NCBI GenBank assembly: GCA_036557665.1
Contig: DATBHG010000072.1
Span: forward strand, 1 to 64,000
From: VAZQ01 sp036557665
GTDB taxonomy: Bacteria > Pseudomonadota > Alphaproteobacteria > Rhizobiales > Xanthobacteraceae
Length of the DNA stretch: 64,000 nt
Direction: 5' to 3'
Below, in pieces: positions 8,490-17,747 of the stretch. The position numbers and the translations under genes are program-made. A model generated the notes under the pieces. That model searched no databases. It had not been told where the DNA came from and saw nothing but the letters and a program-made list of their open reading frames with translations. Numbering within the stretch: position 1 is the stretch's first letter; every line of letters starts with the position of its first letter.

Positions 8490-8504
8490 CCGGAGCGGCT
8501 CCGG
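8490..8504. promoter_or_regulatory. Inverted repeat upstream of pdhA
   Basis: CCGGAGC and GCTCCGG are perfect inverted copies separated by one base, 70 bases before the pdhA start in a 194-base gap. It could be an operator for the pdh cluster or part of a terminator for ftsB. Nothing in the sequence decides between these. Confidence 0.35.
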
Positions 8505-8574
8505 CGGCTTCCGCCTTCTCGGGATTTCCGCTATTGGGGATAGGGGTCCACGGCATGCAACCCCCGAGGAGGAA

Positions 8575-9600
8575 ATGGCGGTAGCCAGCAGCAAAGCAAC
8601 GACCGCGCGCAGCGCGGCGGATCAACCGGCCGCGGTTCCGGACCTGGACAAGGAGCAGGAGCTGCGCGCGTATCGGCAGATGCTGCTTATCCGGCGCTTC
8701 GAGGAAAAGGCCGGGCAACTCTACGGCATGGGCCTGATCGGTGGTTTCTGCCACCTCTATATCGGGCAGGAAGCGATCGTTGTCGGCATGCAAATGGCGA
8801 TCAAACAGGGTGACAAGGTGATCACCGGCTACCGTGATCACGGCCATATGCTCGCCACCGGCATGGATCCCAAGGGCGTAATGGCCGAATTGACCGGGCG
8901 CCAGCATGGCTACTCCAAGGGTAAGGGTGGCTCCATGCATATGTTCTCGGTGGAAAAAGGCTTCTACGGAGGCCACGGGATTGTGGGTGCTCAGGTCCCT
9001 CTCGGAACCGGTCTGGCGTTTGCCAACCATTATCGGGGCACCGATAACGTCTCCCTTACTTACCTCGGCGACGGTGCAACTAATCAGGGCCAGGTGTACG
9101 AGAGCTTCAACATGGCCAAGCTGTGGAAGCTCCCTGTGGTCTACCTCATCGAGAACAATCAGTACGGCATGGGGACTTCGGTCGCCCGCGCGTCGGCGAC
9201 CATCGATCTTAACAAGCGTGGCGCCTCATTCGAAATACCGGGCGAACGCGTCGATGGCATGGACGTACGCGCGGTCAAGGCAGCTGGCGACAAGGCTGTG
9301 AGATGGTGTCGCGATGGAAATGGCCCGATCATTCTAGAAATGCTGACCTACCGCTATCGCGGTCACTCCATGTCGGACCCGGCGAAATACCGCAGCAAGG
9401 AGGAAGTTGACCGGATGCGCACCGAGCATGATCCGATCGAGCAGGTGCGCAGCCGCGTGCTCAAGAAAGGGCTTGCCAACGAGGACGAGTTGAAAAAGAT
9501 CGATGCGCAAGTGCGCGCGGTTGTGAACGAGGCGGCAGAGTTCGCAATCAACGATGCCGAGCCCGATCCGTCCGAGCTTTATACGGACGTGTATAAATAG
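8575..9600 (+). CDS. pdhA: Pyruvate dehydrogenase E1 component, alpha subunit
   Basis: Forms with PdhB the thiamine-diphosphate E1 enzyme that decarboxylates pyruvate and reductively acetylates lipoyl groups of E2. The ThDP motif is visible: it begins GDGATNQG and ends IENNQYGMGT. Also present are GGFCHLYIGQEA near the start and the phosphorylation-loop-like YRYRGHSMSDPA. The ATG at 8575 follows GAGG at the right distance and gives 341 residues; the earlier ATG at 8434 would add 47 residues without family resemblance. It is first in the cluster pdhA-pdhB-small gene-pdhC-lpd. Confidence 0.96.
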   Translation: MAVASSKATTARSAADQPAAVPDLDKEQELRAYRQMLLIRRFEEKAGQLYGMGLIGGFCHLYIGQEAIVVGMQMAIKQGDKVITGYRDHGHMLATGMDPKGVMAELTGRQHGYSKGKGGSMHMFSVEKGFYGGHGIVGAQVPLGTGLAFANHYRGTDNVSLTYLGDGATNQGQVYESFNMAKLWKLPVVYLIENNQYGMGTSVARASATIDLNKRGASFEIPGERVDGMDVRAVKAAGDKAVRWCRDGNGPIILEMLTYRYRGHSMSDPAKYRSKEEVDRMRTEHDPIEQVRSRVLKKGLANEDELKKIDAQVRAVVNEAAEFAINDAEPDPSELYTDVYK

Positions 9601-9635
9601 CGGCGGCACTCAGCAGCGGCCCCCCAAGCCCTCAC

Positions 9636-11051
9636 ATGCCCATTCAAGTCCTCATGCCTGCGCTCTCGCCCACCATGGAGAAGGGCAACCTTGCGAAATG
9701 GCACAAGAAAGAGGGCGACGAGGTCAAATCCGGCGAGGTCATCGCCGAGATCGAAACCGATAAGGCCACGATGGAAGTTGAAGCCGTCGATGAGGGCACA
9801 CTCGGCAAGATTCTCGTGCCCGAGGGCACCAACGATGTAGCGGTCAACACCCCCATCGCCATGATCCTGGCGGAAGGTGAGGATGCTGCGGCTCTCAAGG
9901 ACGGTAGTGCCCCTGCTCGACAGCAGAAAGCCGCAGAGTCGGCGCCGCCCACCCAACCCGAGCAGCCGAAACCACAACTGGCACCTACGTCCGCGACGCC
10001 GAAGTCGCCGCCTGTTCAACCTTCCGCGCCCGCTACGGCTTTGGAGCCGGAGGCGCCGGAAGGGACCGAGATGGCGAGTATGACAGTTCGCGAGGCCCTA
10101 CGCGACGCGATGGCGGAGGAGATGCGCCGCGACAAGAATGTCTTCGTCATGGGCGAGGAGGTGGCAGAGTATCAAGGAGCCTACAAGGTGACGCAGGGTC
10201 TATTGCAGGAATTCGGCGCGATGCGAGTCATCGATACGCCGATTACCGAGCATGGTTTTACCGGACTTGGGATCGGAGCGGCGCTTGCTGGGCTCAAGCC
10301 CATCGTCGAGTTCATGACCTTCAACTTTGCCATGCAGGCAATGGACCAGCTCATCAACTCGGCGGCTAAGACGCGCTACATGTCTGGCGGGCAGATGGGC
10401 GCGTCCATAGTGTTTCGCGGCCCAAATGGTCCTGCGGCACGCGTAGCAGCGCAACACAGTCAGGATTACTCATCCTGGTACTCGCATGTACCGGGGCTGA
10501 AGGTGATTGCGCCCTACAGCGCCGCAGATGCAAAAGGCCTGCTCAAGTCGGCAATTCGAGATCCTAACCCGGTCGTTTTTCTCGAGAACGAGATCCTGTA
10601 CGGTCAAAGCTTTCCCGTTCCCAAGTTGCCCGACTATGTGGTGCCGATCGGCAAGGCCAGAATTGTCAGGGCCGGCACCGACGTGACCATTGTCTCATGG
10701 TCTATGGGCATGAGCTATTCGCTCAAAGCCGCGGACGAGCTGGCGAAAGAGAACATCAGTGCGGAGGTGATAGACCTGCGTACGCTCAAGCCGATGGATC
10801 TGGAGACTATTGTCGAGTCCGTGAAGAAAACGGGACGGGTCGTGACAGTTGAGGAAGGCTGGCGCCAGTCGGGTGTCGGCGCGGAAATTGCAGCGAGCGT
10901 CACCGAGCAGGCGTTCGATTGGCTGGACGCTCCGGTTGCCCGAGTGACCGGCAAAGACGTGCCGATGCCTTATGCGGCCAATCTCGAAAAGTTGGCCCTG
11001 CCTTCCGTCGCCGAAGTGGTCGAGGCGGCCAAGGCGGTCTGTTATCGCTAG
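9636..11051 (+). CDS. pdhB: Pyruvate dehydrogenase E1 component, beta subunit with N-terminal lipoyl domain
   Basis: 471 residues. Residues 1-80 are a biotinyl/lipoyl domain with the modified Lys43 in ETDKATMEV. A Pro/Ala/Gln linker spans about 85-140. The transketolase-like E1-beta domain follows (TVREALRDAMAEEM, GAYKVTQGL, TPITEHGFTG, GPNGPAARVAAQHSQ) with a C-terminal transketolase domain. A lipoyl domain on E1-beta is a known feature of alphaproteobacterial PDH. It lies 35 bases after pdhA and ends with the usual conserved region, so it appears intact. The linker resembles the swinging-arm linkers of E2. Confidence 0.97.
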   Translation: MPIQVLMPALSPTMEKGNLAKWHKKEGDEVKSGEVIAEIETDKATMEVEAVDEGTLGKILVPEGTNDVAVNTPIAMILAEGEDAAALKDGSAPARQQKAAESAPPTQPEQPKPQLAPTSATPKSPPVQPSAPATALEPEAPEGTEMASMTVREALRDAMAEEMRRDKNVFVMGEEVAEYQGAYKVTQGLLQEFGAMRVIDTPITEHGFTGLGIGAALAGLKPIVEFMTFNFAMQAMDQLINSAAKTRYMSGGQMGASIVFRGPNGPAARVAAQHSQDYSSWYSHVPGLKVIAPYSAADAKGLLKSAIRDPNPVVFLENEILYGQSFPVPKLPDYVVPIGKARIVRAGTDVTIVSWSMGMSYSLKAADELAKENISAEVIDLRTLKPMDLETIVESVKKTGRVVTVEEGWRQSGVGAEIAASVTEQAFDWLDAPVARVTGKDVPMPYAANLEKLALPSVAEVVEAAKAVCYR

Positions 11052-11104
11052 GCGGCACGCGAGAACCCCGTTTCACCCGGCCCATTGTTTGAGGGCGAGC
11101 AGTC

Positions 11105-11341
11105 ATGGCGAGCTTTGATCCGCTGGCGGTGCCGCCCACCGCGCCTGAGCACGGCGGCCTGGAACTATTGCGCGCGGCTATCGCGGAGGGGGAACCGCGC
11201 GTTTCGCCTCGCCGCGCCTTCAACCACCCGGCGGCACGGGAAGTAGTTATTGCCAATGTACGTATTCGCCGGATGCTCGATGCGGAATGGAGGCTCCAAC
11301 GGATCTCGGCACCACAAACGCGATCGGCTGGTAACGCATGA
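11105..11341 (+). CDS. Small protein in the pdh cluster, possibly DUF5076-like
   Basis: A 78-residue soluble protein between pdhB and pdhC. Recognisable pieces are DPLAVPP at the start, ELLRAAIAEGEPRVSPRRAF and HPAAREVVIANVRIRRML. Genes annotated DUF5076 often sit at exactly this place in Hyphomicrobiales, and the pattern of an ELLR helix, a short strand and a second helix fits, but the assignment rests mainly on position. Function is unknown. Its TGA overlaps the ATG of pdhC as ATGA, so the two are translationally coupled, which suggests a role tied to the E2 core. Confidence 0.7.
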   Translation: MASFDPLAVPPTAPEHGGLELLRAAIAEGEPRVSPRRAFNHPAAREVVIANVRIRRMLDAEWRLQRISAPQTRSAGNA

Positions 11342-12738
11342 GCGTAAACATTCTGATGCCCGCGCTGTCGCCCACTATGGAGAAGGGGAATCTCTCCAAG
11401 TGGCTCAAGAAGGAGGGCGACAAGGTGAAGCCGGGCGATGTGATCGCCGAGATCGAGACCGATAAGGCGACGATGGAGTATGAAGCCATTGATGAGGGCA
11501 CCCTTGCAAAGATCGTTGTGCCCGAAGGCACCCAGGACGTGCCCGTTAATCAGCTGATAGCGGTGCTTGCCGAGGAGGGAGAGGACGTCAAAGCGGCTGC
11601 AGCGGCGGGTAAAGCTGCACCGGCGGCGAAAGCCCCGGCGGTTCCTTCACCGTCTCTCGCTGCGACCTCCGCGCGCGAGGCTCCCAACCTCGCCTCGGCG
11701 CAAAGAGCACAGCCAGCACCCAGTCCGGCGCCGGCGCCGGCGTCCGAGACTCCGCATCGGGTGGATGGCGCAGCCGATAAATTCGCGAGCGCTCAGGGAC
11801 GTGCCAACCGCGCGTTTGCCTCTCCGCTTGCCCGCCGCCTTGCAAGGGAAGCAGGGATCGACCTTGCCCGGATCCAGGGCTCGGGTCCCCATGGTCGCAT
11901 TATTGCGCGCGACGTTGAAGCAGCGAAAACCGGGCAGGGATTGCTCCGGCCAGCGCCTGTCGGCGCACCAGGAGCACTGACCTTGGCGGTCGCGGCACCT
12001 GCCGACGAGAAGATTCGCGCGTTGTTCGAGCCCGGCAGCTACGACGTCCTGCCACATGACAACATGCGCAAAGTGATTGCGCGCCGCCTGGTCGAGGCCA
12101 AGCTCACGATCCCGCATTTCTATCTCACCCTCGATTGCTGCATCGGCAAGCTCCTGGCTGCTCGCGAGGAGATCAACGCGCTGGCGGCAAAGGACAAGGA
12201 CGGGAAGCCCGCCTACAAGCTTTCGGTCAATGACTTTGTCATCAAGGCGCTCGCAGTGGCGCTTCAGCGCGTGCCGGACGCGAACGTCACCTGGACCGAG
12301 GGGGCCATGCTCAAGCACAGACGGAGCGACATCGGGGTTGCGGTTGCGATCCCAGGCGGGCTGATCACGCCGGTTGTGCGCCATGCGGAAGGAAAATCCC
12401 TTTCGGTCATCTCCAACGAAATGAAGGATTTTGCTGCCCGCGCCCGGGCCCGACGGCTCAAGCCCGAGGAATACCAAGGAGGCACCAGCGCCGTATCAAA
12501 CCTCGGGATGTACGGCATCAAGGATTTCGCGGCCGTCATCAACCCGCCCCACGCCACCATCCTGGCCGTGGGCGCCGGCGAGGAGCGAGCTGTCGCTCAC
12601 GACGGCAAGATCGAAGCCCAATGGATGATGTCGGTCACGCTGTCGACCGATCACCGAGCCGTTGATGGCGCGCTCGGGGCTCAACTCCTCGGCGCGTTCA
12701 AGGCCCTTATCGAGAACCCGGTGCTGATGGTGGTTTGA
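11338..12738 (+). CDS. pdhC: Pyruvate dehydrogenase E2, dihydrolipoamide acetyltransferase
   Basis: The core acetyltransferase that passes the acetyl group to CoA. It has 466 residues: one lipoyl domain at 1-80 with Lys43 in ETDKATMEY, an Ala/Pro linker, a peripheral-subunit-binding domain at about 160-195 (FASPLARRLAREAGIDL, GSGPHGRI), and a catalytic domain from about 235 to the end with the active-site HRAVDGALGAQ. The lipoyl domain is nearly identical to that of PdhB over the first 45 residues, pointing to domain duplication or gene conversion within the cluster. Translation is coupled to the small upstream gene. Confidence 0.97.
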   Translation: MSVNILMPALSPTMEKGNLSKWLKKEGDKVKPGDVIAEIETDKATMEYEAIDEGTLAKIVVPEGTQDVPVNQLIAVLAEEGEDVKAAAAAGKAAPAAKAPAVPSPSLAATSAREAPNLASAQRAQPAPSPAPAPASETPHRVDGAADKFASAQGRANRAFASPLARRLAREAGIDLARIQGSGPHGRIIARDVEAAKTGQGLLRPAPVGAPGALTLAVAAPADEKIRALFEPGSYDVLPHDNMRKVIARRLVEAKLTIPHFYLTLDCCIGKLLAAREEINALAAKDKDGKPAYKLSVNDFVIKALAVALQRVPDANVTWTEGAMLKHRRSDIGVAVAIPGGLITPVVRHAEGKSLSVISNEMKDFAARARARRLKPEEYQGGTSAVSNLGMYGIKDFAAVINPPHATILAVGAGEERAVAHDGKIEAQWMMSVTLSTDHRAVDGALGAQLLGAFKALIENPVLMVV

Positions 12739-12776
12739 CGTCTCGCCCGGAAGCGGGCCGGATCGGAGTGAGTGCG

Positions 12777-14198
12777 ATGGCCGAGACGAGCTTCGACGTG
12801 ATGATCATCGGCTCCGGGCCGGGAGGCTACGTCACCGCCATCCGTGCCGCGCAACTCGGGTTCAAGACCTCAATCATCGAGCGCGAATATCTTGGCGGCA
12901 TCTGCTTGAACTGGGGCTGCATTCCCACCAAAGCGTTGCTGCGCTCGGCGGAGATCTTCCGCTACATCCGGAATGCGAAGGACTTCGGCCTGTCGGCCGA
13001 GAAAGTCGCTTATGACGGTGCCGCCGTTGTCAAGCGCTCGCGGGCGGTGTCAAAGCGACTCAACGATGGCGTTGGCTTCCTGATGCGCAAGAACAAGGTC
13101 GCTGTGATCTGGGGCGAAGCGGCGCTAGATGGTCCCGGCAAGGTCACGGTGAAGGCGGCAAAGGGCGAGGCGCCGAAGGGCGCGCTCGGCCCAGGCTCAT
13201 ATGGGGCCCAGCACGTGATAATCGCCACGGGTGCGCGGCCGCGTGTGCTGCCCGGGCTGGAGCCGGATGGCAAGATCATCTGGACCTATTTTGAAGCGAT
13301 GGTGCCCGAGCGGATTCCAAAATCAATCCTGGTGATCGGCTCAGGCGCCATCGGCATCGAGTTTGCGTCCTTCTACCGCGATTTTGGTGCCGAGGTCACA
13401 GTCGTCGAGATATTGCCCCAGATCCTGCCCGCCGAGGATGCGGAAATTGCCGCGTTCGTACGCAAGCAGCTCGAAAAAAACGGCATCAAGATCTTCACCG
13501 GGGCCAAGGTGAGCAAGCTCGACAAGAAAACCGACGGCGCGGTCGCAGCCATCGAGGATGCAAAGGGTGGAACCCAGAGTGTCTCTGTCGAGCGGGTCAT
13601 CTCCGCCGTCGGGGTTGTCGGAAATATCGAGAGCTTTGGGCTCGAAAAACTCGGCGTTAAAACCGAGGCCGGAGCCATTGTCGTCGATGGCCTCAATCGT
13701 ACCAATGTTCCCGGTATCTATGCGATCGGTGATGTCGCAGGTCCGCCGCTGTTGGCCCACAAGGCCGAGCACGAGGGCGTTATCTGCGTCGAAGCCATCA
13801 AGGGACTGAGGCCGCGCCCCATGGACCGGCACCTCATTCCGGGCTGCACCTATTGCTCACCGCAGATTGCCTCGGTGGGGCTCACCGAAGGCGCGGCAAA
13901 GAATAAGAACATCGACATCCGCGTAGGCCGCTTCCCCTTCGTCGGCAACGGCAAGGCTATCGCGCTGGGCGAGGAACAAGGTCTCGTAAAGGTCATCTTC
14001 GACAAGAACACCGGCGCGCTCCTCGGCGCTCATATGGTCGGCGCGGAAGTGACTGAGTTGATCCAAGGCTATGTGATCGCAATGAACCTCGAAACGACGG
14101 AAGAGGAGCTGATGCACACCGTGTTCCCGCATCCGACGCTCTCGGAAATGATGAAGGAAGCGGTGCTCGATGCATATGGTCGCGTGCTGAATATCTGA
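12777..14198 (+). CDS. lpd: Dihydrolipoyl dehydrogenase
   Basis: The E3 flavoprotein that reoxidises dihydrolipoamide and reduces NAD. It has 473 residues: an FAD-binding GSGPGGYV at 12-19, redox-active Cys43 and Cys48 in GGICLNWGCIPTK, the NAD-binding GSGAIGIEFASF near residue 185, and a C-terminal dimer domain with the active-site pair in HPTLSE. The ATG at 12777 has GGAG upstream; an in-frame TTG at 12735 overlaps pdhC and is less likely. It completes the PDH operon, 38 bases after pdhC. Confidence 0.97.
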   Translation: MAETSFDVMIIGSGPGGYVTAIRAAQLGFKTSIIEREYLGGICLNWGCIPTKALLRSAEIFRYIRNAKDFGLSAEKVAYDGAAVVKRSRAVSKRLNDGVGFLMRKNKVAVIWGEAALDGPGKVTVKAAKGEAPKGALGPGSYGAQHVIIATGARPRVLPGLEPDGKIIWTYFEAMVPERIPKSILVIGSGAIGIEFASFYRDFGAEVTVVEILPQILPAEDAEIAAFVRKQLEKNGIKIFTGAKVSKLDKKTDGAVAAIEDAKGGTQSVSVERVISAVGVVGNIESFGLEKLGVKTEAGAIVVDGLNRTNVPGIYAIGDVAGPPLLAHKAEHEGVICVEAIKGLRPRPMDRHLIPGCTYCSPQIASVGLTEGAAKNKNIDIRVGRFPFVGNGKAIALGEEQGLVKVIFDKNTGALLGAHMVGAEVTELIQGYVIAMNLETTEEELMHTVFPHPTLSEMMKEAVLDAYGRVLNI

Positions 14199-14212
14199 TG
14201 GGAAGGAACCGC

Positions 14213-14428
14213 ATGGAAGATCACGTCTATCGAGTGATTGAAATCGTCGGCAGCTCGCAGAAAAGCGTCGAGGATGCGATTGCAGCCGCTGTCAACCGTG
14301 CCGATGCGACGATCCGAAATCTGCGTTGGTTCGAGGTCGTGCGCACCACCGGCCAGATCGAGGACGGCAAGGTCAAGCATTATCAGGTGACGCTGAAAGT
14401 AGGGTTCACCATGGAAGGCGCTCGCTGA
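14213..14428 (+). CDS. Dodecin family flavin-binding protein
   Basis: Dodecins are about 70-residue proteins that assemble into hollow dodecamers and bind flavins as stores or sinks. This one has 71 residues with the typical order: VYRVIEIVGSS, a helix with SVEDAIAAAVNRA, a strand with the flavin-stacking Trp in RNLRWFEV, and the Gln-containing last strand HYQVTLKVGF. The ATG at 14213 follows AAGGA. It begins 14 bases after lpd, so it is probably in the PDH operon; a flavin buffer beside an FAD enzyme is sensible but unproven. Confidence 0.9.
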   Translation: MEDHVYRVIEIVGSSQKSVEDAIAAAVNRADATIRNLRWFEVVRTTGQIEDGKVKHYQVTLKVGFTMEGAR

Positions 14429-14502
14429 CGAACCTTAGCGCCGTCGTTGTTCTTGCCGCCGGAGGCCGCGGTGCGTAGATAAGACGCAGAAGGACCGTAG
14501 CA

Positions 14503-15450
14503 ATGGTCGTCATTCTCGACAGCCTCAATCGCACACGCCACCCCGAGAAGGTCAACCGCCCAGACCTTCCGGTAGCGAAGAAACCGCCGTGGATCAGAGT
14601 TAAGGCGCCGCTCTCGAAGGGCTATGCCGAGACACGAGCGATCGTGCGCGAGCATGCGCTGCACACGGTCTGCGAAGAGGCGGGTTGCCCGAACATCGGC
14701 GAGTGTTGGGAGAAAAAACACGCGACCTTTATGATCATGGGCGACACTTGCACGCGTGCCTGCGCATTCTGCAACGTGAGAACGGGTCTTCCCGGCACAC
14801 TCGATGCGGCAGAGCCTGAGCGGGTTGCGCTCGCCACGGCCAAGCTCGGGCTCAAGCACGTCGTCGTCACTTCCGTCGACCGCGACGATCTCGATGACGG
14901 TGGCGCACGGCATTTCGCCGCTGTAATTCGCGCGATACGCGCGAACTGCCCAGAAACGACGGTGGAAGTGCTCACTCCCGACTTTCTCCGCAAGGAAGGC
15001 GCGGCCGAGATAGTCGTCGCCGCAAAACCGGATGTGTTCAATCACAATCTGGAAACGGTTCCCTCGAACTATCTGACGGTGCGGCCCGGTGCGCGTTACT
15101 ACGCGTCCATCCGACTCCTGCAACAGGTCAAGGAAATCGCGCCGACGCTGTTCACCAAATCAGGCCTCATGGTCGGGTTGGGCGAGCAGCGCAATGAGAT
15201 TCTGCAGGTGATGGACGATCTCCGCGCGGCGGAGGTCGATTTCCTCACCGTCGGCCAGTATCTGCAACCCAGCCGCAAGCATCATCCGGTGGTTCGTTTC
15301 GTTCCTCCCGAGGAGTTCAAGACCTACGAGACCATCGCCTATGCCAAAGGTTTTCTGATGGTCTCCGCCTCGCCGCTCACGCGATCTTCTCATCACGCCG
15401 GCGAGGATTTCGCGCGCTTGCGAGCGGCGCGCGAGGCGAGGCATGGTTGA
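14503..15450 (+). CDS. lipA: Lipoyl synthase
   Basis: A radical-SAM enzyme that inserts two sulfurs into protein-bound octanoyl groups, making the lipoyl cofactor needed by PdhB and PdhC next door. It has 315 residues: the auxiliary cluster cysteines Cys57, Cys62 and Cys68, the radical-SAM motif Cys83-x3-Cys87-x2-Cys90 (CTRACAFC), and the C-terminal SPLTRSSHHAGED with the cluster-ligating Ser. The ATG has AAGGA eight bases upstream. It lies 74 bases after dodecin. Confidence 0.97.
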   Translation: MVVILDSLNRTRHPEKVNRPDLPVAKKPPWIRVKAPLSKGYAETRAIVREHALHTVCEEAGCPNIGECWEKKHATFMIMGDTCTRACAFCNVRTGLPGTLDAAEPERVALATAKLGLKHVVVTSVDRDDLDDGGARHFAAVIRAIRANCPETTVEVLTPDFLRKEGAAEIVVAAKPDVFNHNLETVPSNYLTVRPGARYYASIRLLQQVKEIAPTLFTKSGLMVGLGEQRNEILQVMDDLRAAEVDFLTVGQYLQPSRKHHPVVRFVPPEEFKTYETIAYAKGFLMVSASPLTRSSHHAGEDFARLRAAREARHG

Positions 15451-15528
15451 GCGGCAGAGTCTGCAGCAAAGAGCTCGCCGATCCGGGCAAGGCGGGGGAG
15501 GGGAGCGCGCATAAGTCGCGCCAGGGCT

Positions 15529-15990
15529 ATGCCGCAGTTCTCTACGAGCCGGCCGGTCAAGCATTCGGCAGGCGACATGTTCGACCTCGTCGCCGACGTG
15601 GAGCGCTATCCCGAGTTCGTGCCATTGTGCCGGTCGCTGAAGGTGCGAAACCGCATTTCCGAGCCTGAAGGCGTTGAAGTTCTGATCGCCAACATGACGG
15701 TGGCCTATAAATTTATCAGTGAGACTTTTACCAGCCGCGTCACCCTCGATCGGCCCAACCTGAATATCCTGGTGGAATATCTTGAAGGTCCGTTCAGAAG
15801 GATGGAGAATCGCTGGATCTTCCATCCTACCGGTGTAAAAGCATGCCGGGTCGAATTCTTCATTGGATATGAATTCAGGAGCCGCACCCTGGCGCTGCTG
15901 ATGGGAACGATGTTCGATGCGGCATTCCGCCGATTCGCTGCAGCGTTCGAGAGGCGTGCGGACCGGATCTACAGACGAAAGAAGGGCTGA
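15529..15990 (+). CDS. COQ10/RatA-type START-domain protein
   Basis: 153 residues of the SRPBCC/START-like fold of the COQ10-RatA family (polyketide cyclase-like). Visible signatures are VKHSAGDMFDLVADVERYPEFVPLC near the start (quoted as features: HSA, DLVADVERYPEF), KFISETFTSRV, and the C-terminal helix GTMFDAAFRRFAAAFERRA. Members bind ubiquinone or polyprenyl lipids and help respiratory Q function; the E. coli relative RatA was described as a toxin acting on ribosomes, which I would not transfer here. It follows lipA by 78 bases and is convergent with cinA. Confidence 0.88.
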   Translation: MPQFSTSRPVKHSAGDMFDLVADVERYPEFVPLCRSLKVRNRISEPEGVEVLIANMTVAYKFISETFTSRVTLDRPNLNILVEYLEGPFRRMENRWIFHPTGVKACRVEFFIGYEFRSRTLALLMGTMFDAAFRRFAAAFERRADRIYRRKKG

Positions 15991-15993
15991 TGC

Positions 15994-16488
15994 TTACTCT
16001 TTCTCTGCGACCTCGCGCAGCAGGGCAAGCGCTTGCGTGACCGAGGCATGCCGTACCTGGGCCCGACCGATATCGCCATATCTGCGCTCGCAATCGATGA
16101 GTTGGCCGCTGCGCGAGGCAGCGGCAAAGTACACCAGCCCAACGGGCTTCTCGGCGGTCGCACCTTGCGGCCCGGCAATTCCAGTAACCGATACCGCAAG
16201 CGCGACCGGCGCGTGCGCGATTGCTCCGGTGGCCATGGCCCTCGCCGTCTCGCGGCTCACGGCGCCGTGCCGCGCAAGGACGCTCGGGGAAACCCCGAGC
16301 ATCTCCTGCTTCGCATCATTGCTGTAGGTGACGAACCCGCGCTCGACGACGTCCGAGCAGCCAGCGACCTCGGTCAGCGTGCCGGCAACAAGCCCGCCGG
16401 TGCATGATTCCGCCGTGGCAAGCTTCAGCTGCTTGCTGCGGCAGATCTCGAGCAGTGCGCGAGCCTGCTCGATCAAATCCCGGTTCAT
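15994..16488 (-). CDS. pncC: CinA C-terminal family nicotinamide-nucleotide amidase
   Basis: A single-domain CinA-C protein (164 residues) that hydrolyses nicotinamide mononucleotide in NAD salvage. It shows the family signature AESCTGGLVAG at about residues 25-35, the FVTYSNDAKQEMLGV segment and SVTGIAGPQGATAEKPVGLV near residue 105. The N-terminal molybdopterin-like domain of full CinA is absent, as in YgaD/PncC. It begins at the base after the ispDF stop, so the two form an operon. The same pairing is common in Alphaproteobacteria. Confidence 0.92.
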   Translation of the reverse strand: MNRDLIEQARALLEICRSKQLKLATAESCTGGLVAGTLTEVAGCSDVVERGFVTYSNDAKQEMLGVSPSVLARHGAVSRETARAMATGAIAHAPVALAVSVTGIAGPQGATAEKPVGLVYFAAASRSGQLIDCERRYGDIGRAQVRHASVTQALALLREVAEKE

Positions 16489-17664
16489 CTAGTCGCTCCA
16501 CGGCAGGCGCACCGTCGCAGTGGCGAATGCCGCCATGCCTTCGCCGCGTCCGGTAAAGCCCATTTTCTCGCTTGTGGTTGCCTTGATCCCGATCCTCTTC
16601 ATCGGGATGCCGGCAATTTCTGCGATACGCGCGCGTATGGCGTCGCGATGGGGTCCGATGCGCGGTACCTCGCACACGATGGTAACGTCGAGATGCGCGA
16701 TGCGCCCACCCCGCTCGCGCACCCGATCGACCGCAAAAGCCAGGAAACGGTCCGAGGAGGCGCCGCGCCATTGTGGATCTCCGGGCGGAAAGTGAGCCCC
16801 GATATCCCCCTCCGCGAGAGCTCCGAGAACCGCATCGACGATAGCATGCAGAACGATGTCCGCATCGGAATGACCGCTGAGTCCACGCTCGTGGGGAATG
16901 CGCACGCCTCCCAGCATCACGTGATCGCCGTGCCCGAATTGATGAACATCGAAACCGAAGCCGGTGCACGTTTCTCCTAGCGCTGCAAGCTGCCATACCT
17001 CCATACGTTTGAAGTCCTCGTCCGTCGTGAGCTTCACGTTGCTGGCCTCACCGTCGAACGTGCTGACCTTGAGACCAGCCCACTCCGCAAGTCCGGCATC
17101 GTCCGTGAAGCTCTCGCGGCCCGCGGTGAGTGCCCGCCGATGAGCATCGAGCAAGGACGAAAAGGCAAACGCCTGGGGGGTCTGCACGAGGCGCAAGGGG
17201 ATGCGGTCAATGGTCCCGGTGATGATTCCATTAGGATCTACGGCTTTGATCGTATCGGTAACGGCAATTACCGGGACGGCGGCCCTTGTTGAGCGCCCCG
17301 CAGCGATCGCTCGCGTGATGAGGGCATCCGACACGAACGGTCGCGCGGCATCGTGAACCAGCACGACCTCCGGGGCGTGAGACCCCAGGGCCTCGACCCC
17401 AGCTCGCACCGAGCCTTGCCGAAACTCGGCGCCGCTCACGGCCGGTAACACGCCAACGTCCTTGCTCGCAGCCGCGTAGAGATCGCTGTCCGCGGGATTG
17501 ATTACCGGTTGGACAAGGAACACCTCCGGGTGCCGCGCAAAAGCGAGGAGCGCGCGTTTGATGACCGGCTCCCCACAGATCTTCCGGTACTGCTTGGGCA
17601 ACTCTCCGCCCGCCCGCAGACCACGGCCACCCGCTACCACGACAGCTGCAACCTTCCCGGCCAC
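16489..17664 (-). CDS. ispDF: Bifunctional IspD/IspF isoprenoid enzyme
   Basis: A fusion of two MEP-pathway enzymes. Residues about 1-225 are IspD, 2-C-methyl-D-erythritol 4-phosphate cytidylyltransferase, with AGGRGLRAGGELPKQY near residue 10 and VHDAARPF near 105. Residues about 235-391 are IspF, the MECDP synthase, with FGFDVHQFG, the metal site in LSGHSDADIVLHA and the C-terminal TSEKMGFTGRGEGMAA. The fusion is common in Alphaproteobacteria. It is transcribed divergently from dusB-ntrBC across a 173-base gap and directly abuts pncC downstream. Confidence 0.96.
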   Translation of the reverse strand: MAGKVAAVVVAGGRGLRAGGELPKQYRKICGEPVIKRALLAFARHPEVFLVQPVINPADSDLYAAASKDVGVLPAVSGAEFRQGSVRAGVEALGSHAPEVVLVHDAARPFVSDALITRAIAAGRSTRAAVPVIAVTDTIKAVDPNGIITGTIDRIPLRLVQTPQAFAFSSLLDAHRRALTAGRESFTDDAGLAEWAGLKVSTFDGEASNVKLTTDEDFKRMEVWQLAALGETCTGFGFDVHQFGHGDHVMLGGVRIPHERGLSGHSDADIVLHAIVDAVLGALAEGDIGAHFPPGDPQWRGASSDRFLAFAVDRVRERGGRIAHLDVTIVCEVPRIGPHRDAIRARIAEIAGIPMKRIGIKATTSEKMGFTGRGEGMAAFATATVRLPWSD

Positions 17665-17747
17665 ATTGGCTCCGTGACATTCCGGCCCCCGTTAAGGGAC
17701 TACCGCGAAAATCGCTCGCCGCAAACGCGGCTTCTCGGAGTTGGGGA

